Source: a bacterium UBP7_UBA7824 (GTDB lineage Bacteria; UBP7; UBA6624). From it: a DNA stretch of 13,253 bases. This document shows positions 8,181 through 13,253 of the stretch, piece after piece. Below the pieces are notes generated by a model that made no database searches, was not told where the DNA came from, and saw nothing but the letters and a program-made list of their open reading frames with translations. Within the stretch, counting starts at the first letter, position 1; every line of letters begins with the position of its first letter. Both the position numbers and the translations under genes were made by a program. The stretch covers positions 1 through 13,253 of the forward strand of contig DLTY01000007.1 in the NCBI GenBank assembly GCA_002501535.1. The letters are read 5' to 3'.

Positions 8181-9233
8181 TTGGAATTTCAAAAAAAAGA
8201 TAAAGAATTCATGCTTGAGGCAATAAGGATTGCCAAAAAAGGTAAAGGCAGAACAAAAACAAACCCCCTTGTTGGTTGCGTTTTGGTTAAAAATAATGAA
8301 ATTATTGCGAAGGGCTACCATTCATCATATGGTAAAAAACATGCTGAAATAGACGCTTTAAACAAAACAAAAGAACAAGGGTTAACACTTTATGTCAACC
8401 TTGAACCATGCTGCCACCATGGAAAAACACCTCCATGCGTCGATGAGATAATAAAAAGAAAAGTCAAAACGGTTTTCATCGGAATGAAAGACCCAAACAA
8501 AGAAGTTAATGGGCAAGGTTTAAAAAAACTTAAGCAGGCTGGAATAAAAGTCCATCAAGGCTGCCTTGAGCATGAATCAAGGTTATTGAACTATAGCTAC
8601 CTAACTGGAATTAAAAAAAATAGAGCCTCAGTAACCATCAAGGTTGCGATATCCCTAGATGGAAAGGTAGCTGCTTGTGATGGGACCTCACAATGGATAA
8701 CCTCTAAAAAATCAAGATCTGACGGCAAAAAAATGAGAAACAGATACGATGCCATTCTTGTTGGGTCAGGAACCGCATCTAAAGATAATCCTGTTTTGAA
8801 TAGAAGTTTAAGACCTGAAAGCTGGAAAAAAATTCTGATAGATAGAAAAAACAAGGTAAAAGAAAGCTCCAGAATGTTCAAAAATGGAAAAATTTACATT
8901 TGGGGTGGGGCAAAAAATAAATTAAACAAAAAAATTAAATACCTAGAAGCAAAAAATTTAAAAAACCTTTTGGAACTTTTGAGAAAGGATGGAGTTCAAT
9001 CTGTTTTATGCGAAGGAGGGAAACTCTCTTCAGAATTAATTAAAGACAATCTTGCAGATAAAATAGTGACTTATATTTCTCCAAAATTAATAGGGTCTAA
9101 AGGATTGGGTTTCTCTCCCGCTGAATGGAAAACTTTATCAGATTCAAGAAAGCTTTCCGATGTTGGGATTACAAAAATTGGCGAAGATGTAAAGGTAGAA
9201 GGATACTTAACAAATGTTCACAGGAATAATTAA
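8181..9233 (+). CDS. ribD: Bifunctional riboflavin deaminase/reductase RibD
   Basis: RibD catalyses the second and third riboflavin steps: deamination of the GTP cyclohydrolase II product, then NADPH-dependent side-chain reduction. The N-terminal cytidine-deaminase-like domain (~1-145) has HAE (H54, E56) and EPCCHHGKTPPC with zinc ligands C77 and C86. The reductase domain (~148-345) has KVAISLDGKVA, SQWIT, AILVGSGTASKDNP and the LCEGG motif. Length (350 aa) is normal. The start is a TTG one sense codon after the pheT stop and in the same frame. It is preferred over ATG 8211 because the family has about ten residues before the MLEAIRIAKKG helix. There is no clear Shine-Dalgarno, so translation probably depends on ribosomes finishing pheT. 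The 3' end overlaps ribE by 20 bp. Confidence 0.95.
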   Translation: MEFQKKDKEFMLEAIRIAKKGKGRTKTNPLVGCVLVKNNEIIAKGYHSSYGKKHAEIDALNKTKEQGLTLYVNLEPCCHHGKTPPCVDEIIKRKVKTVFIGMKDPNKEVNGQGLKKLKQAGIKVHQGCLEHESRLLNYSYLTGIKKNRASVTIKVAISLDGKVAACDGTSQWITSKKSRSDGKKMRNRYDAILVGSGTASKDNPVLNRSLRPESWKKILIDRKNKVKESSRMFKNGKIYIWGGAKNKLNKKIKYLEAKNLKNLLELLRKDGVQSVLCEGGKLSSELIKDNLADKIVTYISPKLIGSKGLGFSPAEWKTLSDSRKLSDVGITKIGEDVKVEGYLTNVHRNN

Positions 9234-9795
9234 AGACAAAGGATTAATCAAAGAGGTCGAAGCGATTGGAGAATCTATTATTCTTCATGTTGAGCTTAAC
9301 GGGTTCCAAGACCCAGAAATTGGAGAATCTATTGCAATTGATGGAGTGTGTTTGACCTTAAATCAATACAAAAATAATACTGCATCTTTCAACCTTTCTA
9401 AAGAAACGATTCTAAAAACAGCTTTTGACAATAAGTGCAAAGGAAAAGTAATAAACTGGGAGAGAGCTTTAAAGTTAGGTGAAGCTATGGGTGGCCATAT
9501 AGTTTTAGGTCATGTGGATGGTATTGGAACTATTTCTAAAATTGAAAAAATCGATAAATTAAGTTCAATTTGGACAATTGAATATCCTGAAAATTTAGAT
9601 TGTTTCATTTCAGAAAAAGGAAGTATTTCAGTTTCTGGAATAAGTTTAACCATTGCTGAGAAAAAGAAACAAAAAATAAAAATTTACCTAATTGAGGAAA
9701 CCCTGAAAAGAACAAATATAGAATCTATGTCAGCTGGAGATTTTGTCAATTTAGAAATTGACGTAATTTCCAGATACTCATTAGGAAAATGGTAA
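9214..9795 (+). CDS. ribE: Riboflavin synthase (alpha chain)
   Basis: This enzyme dismutates two 6,7-dimethyl-8-ribityllumazines into riboflavin plus the pyrimidine substrate of lumazine synthase; it works as a trimer. The start MFTGII is the invariant N-terminus of the family, with AAGGA at 9199-9203, 10 nt upstream. Two lumazine-binding barrels are visible. The first (~1-97) has ESIAIDGVCLT with the catalytic-region Cys at 47. The second (~98-193) starts GHVDGIG (H100) and has the counterpart GSISVSGISLTI. In that second motif the usual Asp is Ser. The C-terminus keeps AGDFVNLEIDVISRY. At 193 aa it is slightly short (typically ~200-215). It overlaps ribD by 20 bp and ends within the start region of the ribB-type gene. 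Confidence 0.95.
   Translation: MFTGIIKDKGLIKEVEAIGESIILHVELNGFQDPEIGESIAIDGVCLTLNQYKNNTASFNLSKETILKTAFDNKCKGKVINWERALKLGEAMGGHIVLGHVDGIGTISKIEKIDKLSSIWTIEYPENLDCFISEKGSISVSGISLTIAEKKKQKIKIYLIEETLKRTNIESMSAGDFVNLEIDVISRYSLGKW
9783..9786 (+). promoter_or_regulatory. Shine-Dalgarno deciding the start of the RibB-type gene
   Basis: AGGA lies only 2 nt before the in-frame ATG at 9789 but 11 nt before the ATG at 9798. The second spacing is the workable one, so 9798 is chosen as the start. The site lies inside the last codons of ribE. Confidence 0.4.
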
Positions 9796-9797
9796 CG

Positions 9798-10829
9798 ATG
9801 AAAAGTATTGAACAAGCGATAAAGATGCTTCAGAGTGGAGGCATGGTAGTTGTTGCAGACAGTGAAGATAGAGAGAATGAAGGCGACCTTATATGTGCAG
9901 CAATACATGCAAGTCCAAAAAACATAAACTTCATGACAAAAGAGGCAAGAGGCCTTATATGTGTTCCTATGACTGGAGAAAGGCTTGATCAATTAGGGTT
10001 AGCCGCCATGACAAGAAACAATATGGACCCTCATGGGACAGCATTTACCGTTTCTGTTGATGCGATAGAAGGGATAACTACTGGAATAAGTTCTTTTGAA
10101 AGGTCAAAAACGATCATGCAACTAATCGACCCTTTAAAAGGCCCAAATGACTTTAGGCAACCAGGTCATATATTCCCACTAAGAGCTAGAGACGGTGGTG
10201 TACTCTCAAGGGCAGGGCACACCGAGGCATCTATAGACCTTTGTGAGCTTGCAGGCTTACCAAAAGCAGGTGTTATATGTGAGATACTTGAAGACGATGG
10301 CGAGATGATGAGAATGCCCTCTCTTAAGAAGTTCGCAAAAAAACACAATATACCCTTAATCACAATAGCTGATTTAATTTCCTACCTGTTGAAAAAAAGA
10401 CCAAATATATTCCTTAAAAATAAAATTAAATTGCCTGATCAAAACAATATGCAAATGTTTATTTTTAAATCTAAAAATACAAATGAAACACATTTTGCAT
10501 TTGTGAAAGGAGATATTTCAAGCGAAAAAGAAACGCTTGTAAGGGTTCATTCAGAAAAGGATATTAGTTCAAATTCTGAAAAAAGATTGAATCTAGCAAT
10601 GGAAATGATATGCAATGCGGAAAGGGGGATTCTTGTTCTTCTTGGCTCAAATACAAACCAATCGAAAGAAGAAAATGAGATGGATTTTAGATCCTATGGA
10701 ATAGGTGCGCAGATACTTAAAGCATGTGGTGTTGGAGAGATGAAAATAATTACAAACAACAAGAGAAACATCATTGCATTAGAGGGTTTTGATTTACAAA
10801 TAGAGTCGACAAAAGAAATAAAAATATGA
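9798..10829 (+). CDS. ribB: 3,4-dihydroxy-2-butanone-4-phosphate synthase fused to a degenerate RibA-like domain (RibBX type)
   Basis: The N-terminal domain (~1-200 from ATG 9798) converts ribulose 5-phosphate to the four-carbon unit for lumazine synthase. It has DSEDRENEGD (acidic metal and substrate loop, ~22-31), GHIFPLRARDGGVL, RAGHTEAS (H141) and GVICEILEDDGEMMR. The C-terminal domain (~215-343) is recognisably GTP cyclohydrolase II-like: LVRVHSE, AERGILVLL, DFRSYGIGAQIL, TNNKRNIIALEGF. However, HSE is followed by KDISSNSEKRL instead of the zinc-binding stretch with three cysteines, and the RQEGRGIGL stretch is replaced by GSNTNQSKEEN. That domain should be catalytically dead. Such RibB plus inactive RibA-like hybrids are known in Proteobacteria. 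A start at 9789 would add three residues. The gene overlaps ribH by 4 bp (ATGA). Confidence 0.92.
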   Translation: MKSIEQAIKMLQSGGMVVVADSEDRENEGDLICAAIHASPKNINFMTKEARGLICVPMTGERLDQLGLAAMTRNNMDPHGTAFTVSVDAIEGITTGISSFERSKTIMQLIDPLKGPNDFRQPGHIFPLRARDGGVLSRAGHTEASIDLCELAGLPKAGVICEILEDDGEMMRMPSLKKFAKKHNIPLITIADLISYLLKKRPNIFLKNKIKLPDQNNMQMFIFKSKNTNETHFAFVKGDISSEKETLVRVHSEKDISSNSEKRLNLAMEMICNAERGILVLLGSNTNQSKEENEMDFRSYGIGAQILKACGVGEMKIITNNKRNIIALEGFDLQIESTKEIKI

Positions 10830-11245
10830 AAATAGTAATCATTCAATCAAGCTTCAACAAAGACATCACCGATTCTCTTTTCCAAGGTGCAAAAAGCGTT
10901 CTTGACTCAAAAAACTTAAAATTTAGCCACCTTGAAGTTTCTGGATCCTGGGAAATACTTTCCCTTGCTTCGAAAATCCTGAAAGACGCAAGCTTTCCTG
11001 AAGATATTGCCATAATAACAATTGGAGCGATAGTGAAAGGGGAAACTGACCATTACGATTTCCTCTGTAACTCAATATTTAATGGACTAGCTAGTCTTCA
11101 AGTTCATTATGGAGCCCTAATAAGTATGGGGATATTGACAACAAAGAATATCGAGCAGGCAAAAGAGCGGGCCGGAGGGAAGAAAGGCAACAAGGGATCT
11201 GAAGCAGCTCTTGCTTTTTTGAACCTCTATGAAAAAAAATTGTGA
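10826..11245 (+). CDS. ribH: 6,7-dimethyl-8-ribityllumazine synthase
   Basis: RibH condenses the RibB product with the pyrimidine from the RibD branch to give the lumazine used by RibE. Visible motifs are SSFNKDI (substrate loop, ~8-14), VSGSWEI (family VPGSxE; the Pro is Ser here), GAIVKGETDHYDFLC with the catalytic-region His at 76, MGILTT, and ERAGGKKGNKGSEAA with Arg at ~115. At 139 aa it is shorter than the common ~154-156. It begins right at the first core strand (MKIVIIQSSFN), without the ~12-residue N-terminal strand usually present. It overlaps the preceding gene by ATGA and birA by GTGA, so translation is probably coupled at both ends. Confidence 0.95.
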   Translation: MKIVIIQSSFNKDITDSLFQGAKSVLDSKNLKFSHLEVSGSWEILSLASKILKDASFPEDIAIITIGAIVKGETDHYDFLCNSIFNGLASLQVHYGALISMGILTTKNIEQAKERAGGKKGNKGSEAALAFLNLYEKKL

Positions 11246-12243
11246 TTTTTGATCAAGTACGCGATTATGAAGTTACCGAAGAGGATAAACTTCTTTTTCA
11301 GCAAGTTTTCGGGTCAGAAGATGGCTTTTTGGAGCTTGATGATGTCCTAAACAAGCGAGGAATTTCAAAATCAAATTTTTACAAAAGTCTTGAATATTTT
11401 GAAAAATTAGGATTTAAATCAACGATAAAACAAGCCAAATATATTCAGACATTCAAATCAAAATCAAGATTAACTCCTATGGATTTTTTTGATCTTTGTC
11501 CAAAGGATTTTGTGAAAAATTATCATTATTTCACAACCGTTAACTCAACACATGATTATGCAAGCAGATTAATTAAAACAAAAACTATTGAAAAAGCTTT
11601 AGTTTTAGCTGAATATCAATCTTCAGGCAGAGGAAGAACTGGTAGAAAGTGGTTTTCCAAATTGGGAAAAGGCATACTTGCAAGCGTAATTTTAAATGTC
11701 AGCAATATAAAAAATTCAAATTTAAATATGTTGCCTATAGCAACATCTTTATCTGCAGCAGAGATCAGTAACTCAAAAATATCTTGGCCAAATGACATTG
11801 TTTACAATGATAAAAAAATAGGCGGGACCTTGTTGAGCTTAAATATTAAAGGTGAAGAAAAATATGCAATATTAAGTCTTGGTTTAAATGTTTTTGGAAA
11901 CCAAGAAACAATTCCAGCAAGCATAAAAGATGCTACAACCATGGAGAGAGAGGGGTTGTTGGATTCAAGCTGGAAAAACCCAAGAGCATTCATTTTAAAA
12001 AAATGGCTTAAATCATTAGAACAAAAAATTGAAGCCATAAACAATTCCAATAATGTTTTTCAGTCTTGGAATAATTTGCTGATTGATAAAGGAAGAAAAA
12101 TATTTTGGATAAATTCAAAAGGTCAAAAGATGCATGGAAAATTTATTGATGGCTGTGTGAATGGAAATGCACTTGTTGAAGATGGAAAGCATCAAAAATT
12201 TGAAATAGCAGCTGAACAAACTCCGTTTTATTGTTTTAAATAA
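11242..12243 (+). CDS. birA: Biotin--[acetyl-CoA-carboxylase] ligase BirA with N-terminal winged-helix-like domain
   Basis: BirA activates biotin to biotinyl-AMP and transfers it to the acceptor lysine of BCCP; group II versions also repress biotin genes. Residues ~10-75 look like a winged helix (FLELDDVLNKRGISKSNFYKSL..., a helix-turn-helix followed by a basic KYIQTFKSKSR segment). The catalytic domain has YFTTVNSTHDYAS (~96-108), SSGRGRTGRKW (127-137, biotinyl-AMP loop), SWPND (181-185), KKIGGTL (191-197) and LGLNVFGN. An SH3-like C-terminal domain covers ~285-333. The start is GTG, overlapping the ribH stop (GTGA), with no strong Shine-Dalgarno, which points to coupling. DNA binding is inferred from fold resemblance; no operator or bio gene is in view. 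It ends 17 bp before tRNA-Ile. Confidence 0.92.
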   Translation: MIFDQVRDYEVTEEDKLLFQQVFGSEDGFLELDDVLNKRGISKSNFYKSLEYFEKLGFKSTIKQAKYIQTFKSKSRLTPMDFFDLCPKDFVKNYHYFTTVNSTHDYASRLIKTKTIEKALVLAEYQSSGRGRTGRKWFSKLGKGILASVILNVSNIKNSNLNMLPIATSLSAAEISNSKISWPNDIVYNDKKIGGTLLSLNIKGEEKYAILSLGLNVFGNQETIPASIKDATTMEREGLLDSSWKNPRAFILKKWLKSLEQKIEAINNSNNVFQSWNNLLIDKGRKIFWINSKGQKMHGKFIDGCVNGNALVEDGKHQKFEIAAEQTPFYCFK

Positions 12244-12260
12244 TAAAATAAGCTGATATT

Positions 12261-12337
12261 GGGCCATTAGCTCAGCTGGCTAGAGCGCGCCCCTGATAAG
12301 GGCGAGGTCCGTGGTTCAAGTCCACGATGGCCCACCA
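12261..12337 (+). tRNA. tRNA-Ile (GAU)
   Basis: The 77-nt gene has acceptor stem GGGCCAT/ATGGCCC, anticodon stem CGCCC/GGGCG with loop CTGATAA (anticodon GAT), a T-arm with GGTTCAAGTCC, and an encoded CCA. It lies 17 bp after birA and 11 bp before the acetyltransferase gene, not in an rRNA spacer. TAAAAT at 12244-12249 could be a -10 box, but no matching -35 is clear, so it may also be processed from the upstream transcript. Confidence 0.97.
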
Positions 12338-12348
12338 TAAATACCAAT

Positions 12349-12831
12349 ATGAAAATAACAATCAGGCAAGGCGTAAAAAAAGATCTACCATCTGTTTTGA
12401 AATTAATAAAAGAATTAGCAGATTATGAAAAATCACTTGAAGAAGTAACTATCACATTGCAAGATTTGGAAAATGATGGCTTTGGCAATCATCCATACTA
12501 CAAATTTTTAGTTGCTCAACATGAAGGAGTGATTATCGGGTTATCTTTTTACTTCATACGCTATTCAACATGGAAAGGAAAAGTTTTGCACTTAGAAGAT
12601 TTTGTCGTAACTGAGAATTACAGAAATAAGGGAGTAGGGAGCTTACTTTTCAAAGAAACAATTGCTATATGCAAAAAATTAAACTTAAATGCGATGACTT
12701 GGCAGGTTTTAGACTGGAATGAGCCTGCGATAAATTTTTACAAAAAACATAAAGCAGATTTTGAAACATGGCTACATGGGATGCTCACAAAAGAACAAAT
12801 TCAAAAAATCAACTATTCTGAAAAACAATAA
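12349..12831 (+). CDS. GNAT N-acetyltransferase, spermidine/spermine (diamine) acetyltransferase-like
   Basis: This 160-residue single-domain GNAT protein transfers acetyl from acetyl-CoA to an amine. Residues 1-30 (IRQGVKKDLPSVLKLIKELADYEK) match the start of the SSAT subfamily. HLEDFVVTENYRNKGVGSLL (~81-100) is motif A, with the acetyl-CoA pyrophosphate loop RNKGVG. WQVLDWNEPAINFYKK (~118-133) is motif B, typical of SSAT, thialysine and diamine acetyltransferases. The substrate could be a polyamine, a lysine analogue or another small amine and cannot be read from the sequence. The ATG is 11 nt after the tRNA-Ile CCA with no Shine-Dalgarno, so the processed mRNA would be nearly leaderless. 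The stop is 8 bp from the 3' end of the opposing tRNA-Pro gene. Confidence 0.88.
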   Translation: MKITIRQGVKKDLPSVLKLIKELADYEKSLEEVTITLQDLENDGFGNHPYYKFLVAQHEGVIIGLSFYFIRYSTWKGKVLHLEDFVVTENYRNKGVGSLLFKETIAICKKLNLNAMTWQVLDWNEPAINFYKKHKADFETWLHGMLTKEQIQKINYSEKQ

Positions 12832-12839
12832 AAATAGGG

Positions 12840-12916
12840 TGGTCGGGGACGCGGGATTCGAACCCACGACCTACTGTTCCCAAAACAGTCGCGCTACCAG
12901 GCTGCGCTAGTCCCCG
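12840..12916 (-). tRNA. tRNA-Pro (UGG)
   Basis: On the minus strand this 77-nt gene has acceptor stem CGGGGAC/GTCCCCG, D-arm AGCGCAGCCTGGTAGCGC, anticodon stem ACTGT/ACAGT with loop TTTGGGA (anticodon TGG), T-arm GTGGGTTCGAATCCCGC and an encoded CCA. Its first 10 bases overlap the end of the DAHP synthase reading frame, whose TAG stop is tRNA bases 8-10. It is probably co-transcribed with that gene and cut out by RNase P. A T-rich run follows the CCA, but no hairpin is evident. Confidence 0.97.
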
Positions 12917-13253
12917 ACACTTTTAGTTATTTTATTTTTATTTTTTGTAAAAATGGATAAAGAATCCATCAAATCAGCAAACTCATCAAATGTTAAACTT
13001 TGATCAGAGTCAGACAAAGCTTTTCTTGGCTCAGGGTGAACTTCAACCATCACGCCATTAAGTCCAGCTGCAGATGCTGCTAGGCATAATGGTTTTACAA
13101 GGTTTGTTTTACCTGTAGCATGAGATGGATCTATTATCACAGGAAATTTTGAATTTTCCTTAAGCAGGATAGCTCCCGCTAAATCTAAAGTAAACCTCAA
13201 AGAATCATCGAAACACCTTATCCCTCTTTCACACAGAACTATATTCTGATTGC
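12907..13253 (-). CDS. aroF: 3-deoxy-7-phosphoheptulonate (DAHP) synthase, C-terminal part, cut by window edge
   Basis: The visible 114-115 codons are the C-terminal part of a class I-beta (KDO8P-synthase-like) DAHP synthase. It joins phosphoenolpyruvate and erythrose 4-phosphate at the entry of the shikimate pathway. The frame continues past the window end, so the TTG at 13200 is not a start. Motifs: LCERGIR near the edge, PVIIDPSHATGK (metal and substrate His in DPSH), GVMVEVHPEPRKALSD (metal-ligand region) and QSLTFDEF. DPSH with HPEP and QSL favours DAHP over KDO8P synthase. The family consensus ends soon after QSLTFDEFADLM, so the last ~18 residues (lysine-rich tail) look dispensable. 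The TAG stop lies inside tRNA-Pro. The symbol is the usual one for this class; aroA or aroG names are also used. Confidence 0.9.
   Translation of the reverse strand, partial: NQNIVLCERGIRCFDDSLRFTLDLAGAILLKENSKFPVIIDPSHATGKTNLVKPLCLAASAAGLNGVMVEVHPEPRKALSDSDQSLTFDEFADLMDSLSIFTKNKNKITKSVGD

Noticed and set aside
8190..8200. Run of eight A in the first ribD codons as a programmed slippage site
   Set aside because: A runs are common throughout this AT-rich, Lys-rich region, no stimulatory structure is seen, and the zero frame gives a normal RibD.
8178..8215. FMN riboswitch before ribD
   Set aside because: Only 3 bp separate pheT and ribD, and no conserved FMN-element sequence is present.
8082..8321. 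Minus-strand frame across the pheT-ribD junction
   Set aside because: Both plus-strand genes have strong family motifs here; the Phe-rich translation is the reverse of A-rich Lys codons.
12917..12960. T/A-rich stretch beside tRNA-Pro as a terminator
   Set aside because: It is inside the DAHP synthase reading frame, lies upstream of the tRNA on that strand, and has no stable hairpin.
13198..13200. TTG at 13200 as the start of the minus-strand gene
   Set aside because: The frame continues to the window edge and encodes the conserved LCERGIR motif before it, so the gene is simply cut off.

Overview
The window is AT-rich, densely coded bacterial DNA. It reads as a Gram-negative, probably aquatic, proteobacterium-like genome. 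The evidence is that both tRNA genes encode their CCA ends, riboflavin genes are clustered with a RibB carrying a dead RibA-like tail, a very large cysteine-paired Ig-like surface protein is present, and gene spacing is very tight. A low-GC relative of the old deltaproteobacteria (Bdellovibrionota or similar) is my best guess, held loosely. I saw no insertion sequence, integrase, phage gene or CRISPR array.

Layout. Positions 1-6006 (+) are the 3' part of one giant gene, open from the first base. It encodes about 16 tandem Ig-like repeats of roughly 85-100 residues (to about 4380), a fibronectin-III-like spacer, and two related C-terminal jelly-roll (MAM or immune-inhibitor-A-like) modules. 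Eleven bases later, behind an excellent Shine-Dalgarno, is an unlisted 54-residue membrane or secreted peptide (6018-6182). Then come pheT (6195-8177, unusually lacking the tRNA-binding OB domain), ribD (8181-9233), ribE (9214-9795), a RibB with a degenerate RibA-like domain (9798-10829), ribH (10826-11245) and birA (11242-12243). These are followed by tRNA-Ile(GAU) (12261-12337) and a GNAT acetyltransferase of the spermidine/spermine acetyltransferase type (12349-12831). On the minus strand, converging at 8 bp, are tRNA-Pro(UGG) (12840-12916) and the 3' part of a DAHP synthase gene (12907 to the window edge).

How the genes work together. RibD, RibE, RibB and RibH cover every dedicated riboflavin step except GTP cyclohydrolase II and the dephosphorylation step. 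The RibA-like domain has lost the zinc cysteines and catalytic arginine region, so an active RibA must be encoded elsewhere. The rib genes and birA overlap by 4-20 bases, which indicates translational coupling. No FMN riboswitch or intergenic gap precedes them. pheT lies in the same tight string without pheS beside it.

Best leads. (1) The DAHP synthase stop codon is formed by U8-A9-G10 of tRNA-Pro, so RNase P processing would remove it and create a non-stop mRNA. (2) PheT lacks its OB/EMAP domain. (3) The small peptide gene sits immediately behind the giant adhesin-like gene. (4) The acetyltransferase gene starts 11 nt after the tRNA-Ile CCA with no Shine-Dalgarno. I do not see a wholly new multi-gene system; the giant protein plus its small partner is the closest candidate.
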